From Pontiellaceae bacterium B12227 (GTDB lineage: Bacteria > Verrucomicrobiota > Kiritimatiellia > Kiritimatiellales > Pontiellaceae): a DNA stretch of 64,000 nucleotides. Below, piece by piece: positions 32,961 through 40,890 of this stretch. Numbering within the stretch: position 1 is the stretch's first letter; each line of letters starts with the position of its first letter. Below the pieces are notes generated by a model, which saw only the letters and a program-made list of their open reading frames with translations, was not told the DNA's origin and did not search any database. The position numbers were made by a program, and so were the translations under genes. The stretch covers positions 1-64,000 of the forward strand of contig JAROAZ010000026.1 of the NCBI GenBank assembly GCA_029432775.1. The letters are read 5' to 3'.

Positions 32961-33952
32961 TATTTGCCCCATTCCAAAACATTGGCGCCCCAGGTAAAGC
33001 CGCCGCCAAAGACAGTCAGCACCACCAGATCACCTTTAGTGATTGAACCATCCTTCACCGCTTCATCCAGCGCAATCGCGAGAGCGGCCGAGGAGGTATT
33101 GGCATATTTTTCAACATTGGTATACATGCGGTCCGCAACTTTCAGGCGCTTGGAAATGGCATCGATGATGCGCACATTGGCCTGATGCGGAATAAAACAT
33201 TTGATATCGGCGGCAGAAACACCGTTTTTATCCAGAGCCTGAACAACCGCTTCCGTCATACGGGTCACCGCATGCTTGAAAACTTCACGTCCCTGCATTT
33301 GCAGATAATGCTGTTTCTGGTCAATCATCTCATGCGAGATCGGGTTACGACTGCCCCCGCCGGGCGTGGACAGCAAACCGGCGAGCGAACCATCGGATCC
33401 CATCACCGAATCCATCACCCCTCGGCCTTCACCCCCGGCCTGCAATACGGCTGCGCCGGCACCATCGCCGAAAAGGATACAGGTGGACCGATCTTCCCAA
33501 TCCAGAAAAGTGCTCATTTTTTCAGCACCAATGACCAATGCGTTCCTAACCGCGCCGGAGGCAATCTGCGCCCGGGCGTTATCCATGGCATAGAGAAACC
33601 CGGAACAGGCGGCTCCCAGATCGAAACAGAACGCATTTTTTGCGCCGATTTTTTCCTGCACAAAACAAGCGGTACTGGGGAAAAACATATCAGGGGAAAG
33701 TGTCGCAACAACAACCAGATCAAGCTCTTCAGCAGAGATCCCGGCATCTTCAATGGCTCTTTTAGCGGCCTCAGCACCGAGATCCGAAGTCGCCTGACCG
33801 TCCGCGGCAATGTGCCGTTCACGCATACCGGTTCTCGAATAAATCCACTCGTCCGTGGTGTCGACAATGCTTTCAAGATCTTTATTCGTCAGCACCTTTT
33901 CAGGCACATAAGATCCTGTTCCAATGATTGAAACTGTCCGTTTTGATTCCAT
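32960..33952 (-). CDS. fabH: 3-oxoacyl-[acyl-carrier-protein] synthase III
   Basis: A 330-residue enzyme starting chain synthesis from acetyl-CoA and malonyl-ACP. The catalytic Cys is in DLGAACSGFLYAMD near residue 117, the His in IPHQANVRI near 254, and the Asn in YANTSSAALAIAL near 286. The N-terminal IIGTGSYVPEKVLTNKDL is characteristic. It sits between plsX and fabD in the standard order. Confidence 0.96.
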   Translation of the reverse strand: MESKRTVSIIGTGSYVPEKVLTNKDLESIVDTTDEWIYSRTGMRERHIAADGQATSDLGAEAAKRAIEDAGISAEELDLVVVATLSPDMFFPSTACFVQEKIGAKNAFCFDLGAACSGFLYAMDNARAQIASGAVRNALVIGAEKMSTFLDWEDRSTCILFGDGAGAAVLQAGGEGRGVMDSVMGSDGSLAGLLSTPGGGSRNPISHEMIDQKQHYLQMQGREVFKHAVTRMTEAVVQALDKNGVSAADIKCFIPHQANVRIIDAISKRLKVADRMYTNVEKYANTSSAALAIALDEAVKDGSITKGDLVVLTVFGGGFTWGANVLEWGK

Positions 33953-33972
33953 GCAGGTGTTCCGTGAAAATG

Positions 33973-34983
33973 CTAGGTTTCGGGATTTATACGCTGAAGT
34001 TCAGCTTCAATCAAATGGTTTACGTCGTGATCAATGGCCTCAGAGGCCACACGAATTGCATTTAACGTGGCAAAAGCGTTCGAAGACCCGTGCCCGATAA
34101 TCACCACCCCGTTCGCTCCAAGCAACGGAGCACCGCCATAAGAGGAAGGATCGGCATGCGACTTCATTTCTTTGAAAACACCACGCGACAGCAAATATCC
34201 GAGCATACGGCCAATATTTTTCCGGAACATGGTTTTGAGCCAGTTTCCGATCATTCGGGCAACCGCTTCGCTCGTTTTCAGCACGACATTTCCAACAAAA
34301 CCATCACAAACCGCAACACTGACCTTGCCATTGAACAGATCCCGGCTTTCAACATTGCCGATAAAGTTGAGATGCGTTTTTTCAAGCAAACCGAACGTTT
34401 TCTTGGTGGTCTCATTTCCCTTGGCCGCTTCTTCTCCGATACTGAGAAGACCAACGGTAGGCTCTTTGACCCCGAGAATCTCACGGGAATAAATATTCCC
34501 CATCACGGCAAACTGCTGAATCATCTCCGGCGTACTATCGGGATTTGCACCGGCATCGAGCAATACAAACGGGCCCGTCTGCGTGGGCATCACCGTTGCA
34601 ATGGCCGGACGGGAAACCCCCTTCAATGTGCGCAGCTTCAGTGTGGCCGCCGCAACAGCAGCACCGGTATTCCCGGCAGAAAAGACCGCATCGGCCTTTC
34701 CGTCCTTCACCAGCATTACCGAACGGGCAATCGACGAATCCTTCTTGCGGCGAATAGCAACCGCCGGAGATTCACCCATTTCAACCACTTCCGTGCAATG
34801 AACAATTTCAATGCACGAAGGAACCGTGCCCTTGTGCTTGGCAAGTTCGGCCTGAATGGCTGTTTCGTCGCCTACCAGATAAAGTTTTTCCAGACCCTGA
34901 AGATTTTCAGCGGCCTGGAGTGTTCCGGCAACGATTTCCTGAGGAGCGTAATCGCCCCCCATCGCATCTATTGAGATACGCAT
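33973..34983 (-). CDS. plsX: Phosphate acyltransferase PlsX
   Basis: A 336-residue protein starting MRISIDAMGGDYAPQEIVAG, the PlsX hallmark. Other signatures are VVEMGESPAVAIRRKKDSSI near residue 66, SAGNTGAAVAAATLKL near 101 and VCDGFVGNVVLKTSE near 225. It makes acyl-phosphate from acyl-ACP for phospholipid synthesis. It follows rpmF by 5 bp and precedes fabH, the usual arrangement. Confidence 0.96.
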   Translation of the reverse strand: MRISIDAMGGDYAPQEIVAGTLQAAENLQGLEKLYLVGDETAIQAELAKHKGTVPSCIEIVHCTEVVEMGESPAVAIRRKKDSSIARSVMLVKDGKADAVFSAGNTGAAVAAATLKLRTLKGVSRPAIATVMPTQTGPFVLLDAGANPDSTPEMIQQFAVMGNIYSREILGVKEPTVGLLSIGEEAAKGNETTKKTFGLLEKTHLNFIGNVESRDLFNGKVSVAVCDGFVGNVVLKTSEAVARMIGNWLKTMFRKNIGRMLGYLLSRGVFKEMKSHADPSSYGGAPLLGANGVVIIGHGSSNAFATLNAIRVASEAIDHDVNHLIEAELQRINPET

Positions 34984-34988
34984 GATCT

Positions 34989-35177
34989 CTAGTCTTCAGC
35001 AGTGACCGTGAGAACTTGGCGTCCGTTATAGTATCCGCAGCTCTTGCACGCATGGTGCGGCTGAGCCGGTGCCCCACACTGGGAGCAGGAAGAAGCGCGA
35101 GCAATCGGCTTCTTCGTATTCTGAGCCTTACGGCTTGCTGTTTTACTCTTAGAAGTTTTTCTTTTTGGAACTGCCAT
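34989..35177 (-). CDS. rpmF: Large ribosomal subunit protein bL32
   Basis: A 62-residue basic protein starting MAVPKRKTSKSKTASRKAQN. The zinc-type Cys knuckle is CSQCGAPAQPHHACKSCGYY at about residues 33-52, so this is a C+ (zinc-binding) bL32. It is coupled to yceD and plsX in the order found in many bacteria. Confidence 0.97.
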   Translation of the reverse strand: MAVPKRKTSKSKTASRKAQNTKKPIARASSCSQCGAPAQPHHACKSCGYYNGRQVLTVTAED

Positions 35178-35195
35178 CGCAATCCTCCTTACGTT

Positions 35196-35657
35196 CTATA
35201 AATTCAAACCGTCCAACGCCGACCAGGCACTCGGACCATCCTCAGTCTTGCATGTGCAAGAGCCCTTATTCAAATCAACACCGCACTGAGGACAAACCCC
35301 TTTGCAGCCTTCACTGCAAACCGGAAAACCCGGCATATGCAGTAGAATTTCTTCCCGAAAATCATCCGTAAGATCCACCGAATCGGTGCCCTCTGGGGCG
35401 GGATAAGCGCGTAGAAAATCGGAAACGCTTACCGTTGTCGAGAAAAATTCGGAACATCTTGCACACTGCAGATCCACATCCACATCCAACATTCCCCGAA
35501 CAACCAGCTCATCAGAAACCCGCTGAGCATGAAGCTCATAGTGCACATCCTTCGGATTCCGAATAAACTGCTCCTGCTCCACTCCTATAATAGAGCCAGA
35601 CTCATCACCCTTATAATCCGATCCCTCTTCAGGAATCCGCGCCACCATTATCTTCAT
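35196..35657 (-). CDS. YceD/DUF177-family protein
   Basis: 153 residues from the ATG at 35657 (MKIMVARIPEEGSDYKG), where GGAGAG is 6-7 bases upstream; the frame further 5' is not supported. The DUF177 core contains LDVDVDLQCARCSEFFSTTV and the C-terminal CPQCGVDLNKGSCTC cluster. Members lie upstream of rpmF and have been linked to 23S rRNA accumulation. It is the first gene of the yceD-rpmF-plsX-fab operon. Confidence 0.85.
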   Translation of the reverse strand: MKIMVARIPEEGSDYKGDESGSIIGVEQEQFIRNPKDVHYELHAQRVSDELVVRGMLDVDVDLQCARCSEFFSTTVSVSDFLRAYPAPEGTDSVDLTDDFREEILLHMPGFPVCSEGCKGVCPQCGVDLNKGSCTCKTEDGPSAWSALDGLNL

Positions 35658-35753
35658 CCGTTGCTCTCCGAAATTTATTTGCGGTTGATAGTGAGTCTGA
35701 ATGGATCCAAGTTTCAAGTTTCAAGTTTCAGCATTCCGCGCTACGTTCCCCGC

Positions 35754-37070
35754 ATGCAATTTTCCGACCTCATCCAAAACGAAAAGATTCTGCGCGCCAT
35801 CTCCGACTGCGGCTTCGAAACCCCGACCCCGATTCAGGCCCAGGCCATCCCTGCCATTCAGGAAGGACGCGACATTATCGGCTGCGCCCGCACCGGCACC
35901 GGCAAAACCGCCGCATTCGCCCTGCCGCTGATCCAACGACTGGAAGACACCTGGACCGCCGCCCGCGAAATTCGCGTACGCTCCCTGATCCTCTCGCCCA
36001 CCCGCGAGCTGGCCATCCAACTATTGGAAAACATTCAAAAGTTCGCCGCCCACACCGAACTCACCACCCTGCTCGTGCATGGCGGCACCGAATACGAAGA
36101 ACAGATTCTGACCCTACGCAAAGGCGTTGACATCCTCATCGCTACACCCGGCCGCATGCTCGACCTGATCGAGCGAAAGGCCCTCCGACTCGACCAGGTG
36201 GAAGTATTTGTGGTCGACGAAGCCGACCGCATGCTCGATATGGGCTTTGCACCCGACATCCGCAAAATTGCCCCCATGATCCCCCAAACCCGGCAGGCCC
36301 TCTTCTTCTCCGCCACCATGCCGCCCGAGGCCCTCTCCCTCGCCACCGGCATTCTGCAGAAGCCGACCCACATCTCATCCGACCCGACTTCCGCCGCCGC
36401 GGAAAATATCACCAAGCAGCTCTACTATGTGGAAAAGAACAACAAGAACGTCCTGCTCAGCTGGATTCTGAACAAACTGGAATACGAACGCATTCTCATC
36501 TTCTGCCGCACCCGCCGCGGCGCCGACCGCCTGACCGCCAGCATGAAAAAGCAGAACCTGCCCGTCGATGTACTCCACGGCGAAAAAGAGCAGCGCCATC
36601 GGCAGGATATTCTGGAAGCCTTCAAATCCGGCGAGACCCCGGTACTGATCGCCACCGACCTCGCCGCCCGCGGCATCGACATCGAAAACATCTCGCACAT
36701 CATCAACTTCGACCTGCCGAACGAAACCGAAACCTTCGTACACCGCATCGGCCGCACCGCCCGCGCTGGCGCCTCCGGCATTGCCCTCAGCTTCTGCGAC
36801 CCCACCGAAAAGGGATACCTGCGCGACATCCAGGCCCACCTCAACGAAGACCTTGAACTCATCGAAGATCATCCCTTTCACAGCGAGCAGGTGAAAAACT
36901 ATTCCGGCAACGTGCAATCCAAACATACGCCCGACAAACAGAAGCACGTCAGCAAGATTCGAGAGCAGACCACCTGGCGCCTCACCCCCGGTCAAAGCGG
37001 CAAGCTGCACGCAAAAAGTACCGGCCCAAAGAAAAACGCCCGCAACAACCCGAAGAAAAAACAAGGCTAG
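35754..37070 (+). CDS. DEAD-box ATP-dependent RNA helicase
   Basis: 438 residues from the ATG at 35754 (MQFSDLIQNEKILRAISDCG), where the Q motif begins. Motifs in order are TPTPIQAQAIP (Q), ARTGTGKTAAF (I), PTRELA (Ia), TPGR (Ib), VDEADRMLD (II), SATM (III), IFCRTRRGADRL (IV), TDLAARGIDIENI (V) and HRIGRTARAG (VI). A basic unstructured tail of about 60 residues (ending NNPKKKQG) likely binds RNA. It resembles RhlE-type helicases for rRNA or mRNA remodelling. Upstream, TTTCAAG is repeated in tandem near 35712. One iterated palindrome (36015-36029) encodes IQLLE. Confidence 0.93.
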   Translation: MQFSDLIQNEKILRAISDCGFETPTPIQAQAIPAIQEGRDIIGCARTGTGKTAAFALPLIQRLEDTWTAAREIRVRSLILSPTRELAIQLLENIQKFAAHTELTTLLVHGGTEYEEQILTLRKGVDILIATPGRMLDLIERKALRLDQVEVFVVDEADRMLDMGFAPDIRKIAPMIPQTRQALFFSATMPPEALSLATGILQKPTHISSDPTSAAAENITKQLYYVEKNNKNVLLSWILNKLEYERILIFCRTRRGADRLTASMKKQNLPVDVLHGEKEQRHRQDILEAFKSGETPVLIATDLAARGIDIENISHIINFDLPNETETFVHRIGRTARAGASGIALSFCDPTEKGYLRDIQAHLNEDLELIEDHPFHSEQVKNYSGNVQSKHTPDKQKHVSKIREQTTWRLTPGQSGKLHAKSTGPKKNARNNPKKKQG

Positions 37071-37074
37071 CACC

Positions 37075-37089
37075 TTCCAATCATTGGAA
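37075..37089. repeat. Iterated palindrome copy TTCCAATCATTGGAA
   Basis: A perfect copy 4 bp after the helicase stop, where no classical terminator is seen. Confidence 0.85.
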
Positions 37090-37156
37090 GCGCCTCTTTA
37101 CAAGGTCCATATTAGGCGCTAAAAAGAGAGCTGATTTAAGTACCGGAGATAATCCA

Positions 37157-37411
37157 ATGATTACAATTCCAGCACAGGACATCAAACGACGAGGCATCGG
37201 GGCCGTTGATGAATTCATTGCCAACGAACCGGTTCACATCATCAAAAACAATCAGCCGAAATATGTAATCCTACAGGAAGAGGATTATCAGATGATGATG
37301 GAAGATCTGGCACTGGCCCGCATTGAAGCCTCCGAAGCCGACCTTCAGGCCGGACGAATCCGAAAAGGCTCCGCCGCCGAACTGATGAAAGAACTGGACG
37401 AGGCGGAATAA
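37157..37411 (+). CDS. Phd/YefM-like antitoxin
   Basis: An 84-residue protein. The N-terminal half (MITIPAQDIKRRGIGAVDEF, then PVHIIKNNQPKYVILQEEDY) matches Phd/YefM DNA-binding antitoxins, whose dimer fold binds the operon promoter. The acidic helical C-terminus (AAELMKELDEAE) would wrap the toxin. Its stop overlaps the toxin start (TAATG). Promoter autoregulation is expected from family knowledge. Confidence 0.85.
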   Translation: MITIPAQDIKRRGIGAVDEFIANEPVHIIKNNQPKYVILQEEDYQMMMEDLALARIEASEADLQAGRIRKGSAAELMKELDEAE

Positions 37412-37689
37412 TGTACACTCTGGTCTGGACCAGCACATTCACCCGCACCGCGAAACGATTTCTCAGAAAAAACCCACACCTTCGAGGTGAGTTCGAACGA
37501 ACCCTCCAGCAACTGGAAAAAGATCCGTCCCACCCCAAACTGCGCCTCCACCCGCTCAAAGGAAATCTGGCCGGAAAACATACCATCTCCCTCACCTACA
37601 GCCATCGCATTGTCCTGACACTGGCCCTGCAAGATGGAGAAATTGTACTGCTCGATGTCGGCACCCACGACCATGCCTACCGCTCCTGA
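37411..37689 (+). CDS. RelE/ParE-superfamily toxin
   Basis: A 92-residue basic protein. TSTFTRTAKRFLRKNPHLRG and LRLHPLKGNLAGKHTISL, then SHRIVLTL and LLDVGTHDHAYRS, follow the RelE/YafQ fold with positive catalytic-side residues and the C-terminal GTHD.xY. It is most likely a ribosome-dependent mRNA interferase, although a ParE-like gyrase poison cannot be excluded from sequence alone. It is coupled to the Phd/YefM-like antitoxin directly upstream. Confidence 0.85.
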   Translation: MYTLVWTSTFTRTAKRFLRKNPHLRGEFERTLQQLEKDPSHPKLRLHPLKGNLAGKHTISLTYSHRIVLTLALQDGEIVLLDVGTHDHAYRS

Positions 37690-37892
37690 CCCATCCCCAG
37701 AAAAAAAAACCGGCAAAATCCCCAAGAAAAAACCGGGCTGGCTCCTCCCTCTCGGAAGCTGCCACATAGTACGGCGCAGCCTGCGCTGCGCGCTGGATTC
37801 CGCACGCAAAGTGATCCTCAGGAAAACAAAAACAGCCCTAAACCCAAGCAAAAACCGCACTTTCCAATCATTGGAACTTTTTTATCCTTGCT
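37690..37892. other. Spacer between toxin and lexA, with iterated palindrome
   Basis: No gene is supported. Two ACCGG stretches flanked by A-runs occur near 37706-37740. The hairpin GCGCAGC-CTGC-GCTGCGC is at 37774-37791 without a T-tract. A perfect iterated palindrome TTCCAATCATTGGAA lies at 37862-37876, 17 bp upstream of the LexA operator. Confidence 0.5.
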
Positions 37893-37910
37893 ACTGTACG
37901 ATCGTACAGT
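37893..37910. promoter_or_regulatory. LexA operator (SOS box)
   Basis: ACTGTACGATCGTACAGT is a perfect 18-bp palindrome that fits the CTGT-N8-ACAG consensus of E. coli-type LexA. It lies 58 bp before the lexA start, implying autoregulation. Confidence 0.88.
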
Positions 37911-37968
37911 TATATCTATTTCCACGCTTGAGGTGCATTCACGCCTCACACGTCACGGATCACAACCC

Positions 37969-38559
37969 ATGCCGCGAAAAATTAATCTAGCCGAAAAAAT
38001 TGAGCAGCTGCGCTCCTTTCACGAAGCGGAAGGGCGGGCCCCGAGCTATGCCGAAATGGCGGAGCTGTTCGGCTATAAATCAAAAAATGCGGTCTACGGC
38101 CCGGTCAACAAACTGCTGGACCTGGGCTACCTCGAACGCAGCAGCAACAACCGAATCATTCTGACCACCAAGATTACCGGCTCCACTAAACTGCTAGGCT
38201 CGGTGCAGGCCGGGTTCCCCTCCCCGGCCGAAGAGGAGCTGGTCGACTCCATTAACCTGGATCAATACCTCGTCCGCCGCCCCGAAGCCACCTATCTGCT
38301 GACCGTCAGCGGCGAATCGATGATCGAAGCCGGCATCCAGCCCGGCGATCTCGTGCTGGTGGAAAAAGGCGGCGTTCCGAAACAGAATGAAATCGTAGTG
38401 GCCCAGATCGACGGGGAATGGACTCTGAAATATTTCGGAAAAGATGAAACAGGCGTCTATCTCGATCCGGCCAACCCCAACTTCACCCGCATGCGCCCGG
38501 AGCGATCACTCACCATCGGCGGCATCGTTAAAGCGGTTGTACGCAAGTACAACACCTGA
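37969..38559 (+). CDS. lexA: LexA-family SOS repressor
   Basis: 196 residues from the ATG at 37969. The N-terminal winged-helix DNA-binding domain (about 1-70) contains GRAPSYAEMAELFGYKSKNA. The self-cleavage bond is Ala81-Gly82 in SVQAGFPS. The S24 catalytic dyad is Ser117 in VSGESM and Lys154 in GEWTLKYF. It has all features needed for RecA-stimulated autoproteolysis and carries its own CTGT-N8-ACAG operator. A small gene follows 20 bp downstream and is probably co-transcribed. Confidence 0.93.
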   Translation: MPRKINLAEKIEQLRSFHEAEGRAPSYAEMAELFGYKSKNAVYGPVNKLLDLGYLERSSNNRIILTTKITGSTKLLGSVQAGFPSPAEEELVDSINLDQYLVRRPEATYLLTVSGESMIEAGIQPGDLVLVEKGGVPKQNEIVVAQIDGEWTLKYFGKDETGVYLDPANPNFTRMRPERSLTIGGIVKAVVRKYNT

Positions 38560-38579
38560 TTTTAATAAGGAGACTCATC

Positions 38580-38852
38580 ATGAAAGCCATCAAACAGCAC
38601 ACCATTGAGCCTAACTGGAAGCAATTGCCTTACAATGCACTCCATCATTGCCTCGAAGCACACTTCGGAACCAGACAGAGCACAACAACCTCCTCGCACC
38701 GCGAATACCGCGAAGCCGAGCAGGGACGCCGCACGGTTCCCTTTCAGTCCCGCTATCCCCTGCAGCTCGACTACATGTCCCGACGCAAAAGCGATTCCCT
38801 CATCCGGACCGCCTTCGGCTTCATCAACCTCAAGCGCACAATTGCCAAGTAG
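38580..38852 (+). CDS. Small protein in the lexA operon (90 aa)
   Basis: The ATG at 38580 follows AAGGAGA with a 7-base spacer, 20 bp after lexA, with no terminator between. The 90-residue protein is basic and polar, starting MKAIKQHTIEPNWKQLPYNA. It has an HREYREAEQGRR segment and a C-terminus FGFINLKRTIAK. I recognise no family. Its position behind an autoregulated lexA makes DNA-damage induction likely. It ends 24 bp before a strong terminator. Confidence 0.7.
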   Translation: MKAIKQHTIEPNWKQLPYNALHHCLEAHFGTRQSTTTSSHREYREAEQGRRTVPFQSRYPLQLDYMSRRKSDSLIRTAFGFINLKRTIAK

Positions 38853-38876
38853 TCCGACCAATCATCTGAATACAGA

Positions 38877-38904
38877 AAAAGGCGACTGTTTCCAGTCGCC
38901 TTTT
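38877..38904. terminator. Bidirectional terminator, lexA operon / pyrG
   Basis: AAAAGGCGACTG-TTTC-CAGTCGCCTTTT is a perfect 12-bp stem with A and T tails, so it works for both convergent units. Confidence 0.9.
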
Positions 38905-38910
38905 CGCTTT

Positions 38911-38925
38911 TTCCAATGGTTGGAA
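38911..38925. repeat. Iterated palindrome copy TTCCAATGGTTGGAA
   Basis: A perfect copy squeezed between the terminator and the pyrG stop. Confidence 0.85.
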
Positions 38926-40539
38926 CTATTCGCTTTCGAGCTTGGTCACCGCAGCGGCGACGAAGTCCTTGAACAACGGATGCGGGTTAACCGGCTGCGA
39001 TTTCAGCTCCGGATGCGCCTGCGTGGCAACATACCACGGATGATCCTTGAGCTCGACCATCTCAACCACACCGATGTCCGGATTGATCCCGGATAGGATC
39101 AGGCCCTTTTTCTCGAGCTGCTCACGATAGTTATTATTCACTTCATAGCGATGACGATGACGTTCTGAAACGCTGGTAGCTTTGTAAGCAGCAAAGGCTT
39201 TCGTGCCTTCTTTCACATCGCACGGGCAGGCACCCAGACGCATGGTTCCGCCTTTTTCAACCACATTGGTCTGCTCATCCATCAGACAAACCACCGGATG
39301 CTTGGTTTTCACTCCGCGCTCTTCATCGAATTCCGTGGTGTGCGCACCGGTCAGCCCGCAAACATTCCGGGCAAACTCAATGACCGCACATTGCAGACCG
39401 AGACAGATTCCAAGGAATGGAATATTATTTTCACGGGCATACTGCGCCGCACGAATCTTTCCTTCCATACCGCGGGAACCGAATCCTCCGGGGATCAGCA
39501 CACCATCGACGGTATCAAGAATAGAGGGATCTTCTTCAATATCAGCCGCCGCCACTTTAATGGCTTCCACTTTATATCCAGCCGCATAGCCGCCGTGATA
39601 AAGCGCTTCATAAATGGACTTATACGCATCCTGCAGTTCGGAATATTTACCAACCACCCCGATGCGGATCTTTCCTTTCGGATGCTTGATCGTATCAATC
39701 AGCTTTTCCCAATCAGTCAGCGGCTTCGAGGGCTTGGCAATACGGAAGCGGTTGAGGATGATTTCATCCAGACCGGCGCGGGAGAGCACCAGCGGGATTT
39801 CATAAATGGAGGTATCAACGTCTTTTTCGACGATCACACAGTCTTTAGAGACGTTGCAGAAGAGCGACAGCTTGTCCAGATGCTCGCGCTCCAGATCCAC
39901 TTCAGTTCGGCAAACGAGCACATCGGGCATGATGCCGATTTCGCGTAGCTTGGCCACACTCTGCTGGGTCGGCTTGGTTTTGACCTCTTTTGCCGCCGCG
40001 ATGTACGGGACATAGGTCAGATGAATAAACATGGAGTTATCGCGACCGACTTCGAGGGCCAGCTGACGAATGGCTTCGAGAAAGATCAAGCCTTCGATAT
40101 CGCCCACGGTTCCTCCGAGCTCGATCAGAATTACGTCGGGCTTCTCCGCTTCCAACGCCCGGATCCGGTCTTTAATTTCGTTGGAGATATGGGGAATCAG
40201 CTGAATCGTCGCACCCAGGTAATCGCCGCGCCGCTCTTTTTGCAGCACATCCCAATAGACACTGCCTGCCGTGATATTACTTTTCTGGGAGGTCGGCTGC
40301 CCCGTATAGCGCTCGTAGTGGCCGAGGTCGAGATCGGTTTCCGCGCCGTCGTCCGTCACATAAACCTCTCCGTGCTGATAGGGGCTCATGGTCCCCGGGT
40401 CGACATTGAGATAAGGATCCATCTTGAGCATGCGAATGCTCAGACCACGGTTAATCAAAAGCCGGCCCACAGACGCCGCTGTGATGCCCTTACCGAGTGA
40501 TGAAACCACACCACCGGTGATAAAAAGATATTTTGCCAT
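38926..40539 (-). CDS. pyrG: CTP synthase (glutamine hydrolysing)
   Basis: A 537-residue enzyme converting UTP to CTP. The synthetase domain starts YLFITGGVVSSLGKGITAAS and includes KMDPYLNVDPGTMSPYQHGE near residue 40. The class I glutaminase domain has FLGICLGLQCAVIEFARN with the nucleophilic Cys near 380 and the C-terminal His/Glu in QAHPELKSQP near 515. The length is standard. It stands alone on the minus strand, between the lexA operon and the autotransporter. Confidence 0.97.
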   Translation of the reverse strand: MAKYLFITGGVVSSLGKGITAASVGRLLINRGLSIRMLKMDPYLNVDPGTMSPYQHGEVYVTDDGAETDLDLGHYERYTGQPTSQKSNITAGSVYWDVLQKERRGDYLGATIQLIPHISNEIKDRIRALEAEKPDVILIELGGTVGDIEGLIFLEAIRQLALEVGRDNSMFIHLTYVPYIAAAKEVKTKPTQQSVAKLREIGIMPDVLVCRTEVDLEREHLDKLSLFCNVSKDCVIVEKDVDTSIYEIPLVLSRAGLDEIILNRFRIAKPSKPLTDWEKLIDTIKHPKGKIRIGVVGKYSELQDAYKSIYEALYHGGYAAGYKVEAIKVAAADIEEDPSILDTVDGVLIPGGFGSRGMEGKIRAAQYARENNIPFLGICLGLQCAVIEFARNVCGLTGAHTTEFDEERGVKTKHPVVCLMDEQTNVVEKGGTMRLGACPCDVKEGTKAFAAYKATSVSERHRHRYEVNNNYREQLEKKGLILSGINPDIGVVEMVELKDHPWYVATQAHPELKSQPVNPHPLFKDFVAAAVTKLESE

Positions 40540-40890
40540 TAAATTTGTCCCGAATCTTTGAAACGCACGCGCTTCTGGTTTTTCATTATCAGTTAATGAC
40601 TACGAGGATAGAGATGTATTGTCCCCGCTCTCCCAACGAAAATAACTGATAAAAATTAAAGGTGTCAGGCCATACCAAACACTTCAAAAAATACGGGAGA
40701 AGAATCTATCCCCTTTTCCCGACCTGCCCCAAGCCTAAAATCCAACTATTGGAAAAAAGAGAGGAAACCCTGCTATCTACCCCCTGAAAATCCGGCAATC
40801 TTGATTGTTTTTTTCCTGCCGGACCTGTAAGTTGCGCGGATATTTTTTGGGCGTAATGCCCCTGTATGTATTAACAAGGAGCTTAGCAAA
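40540..40890. promoter_or_regulatory. Divergent intergenic region pyrG / autotransporter
   Basis: No gene is seen. TTATCAGTTA (40586-40595) and TAACTGATAA (40643-40652) form a perfect 10-bp inverted repeat with a 47-base spacer. ATCCAACTATTGGAA (40740-40754) is an iterated palindrome with one mismatch. TCCGGCA and TGCCGGA (about 40790-40826) form a second long-loop pair. AAGGAG lies 10 bases before the autotransporter start. Confidence 0.45.

Noticed and set aside
35529..35753. 5' extension of the DEAD-box helicase frame
   Set aside because: It overlaps the divergent yceD gene and precedes the Q motif without family similarity; the ATG at 35754 is the plausible start.
37634..37990. 118-residue plus-strand frame from the toxin end into lexA
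   Set aside because: It is out of frame with both real genes and spans the LexA operator.
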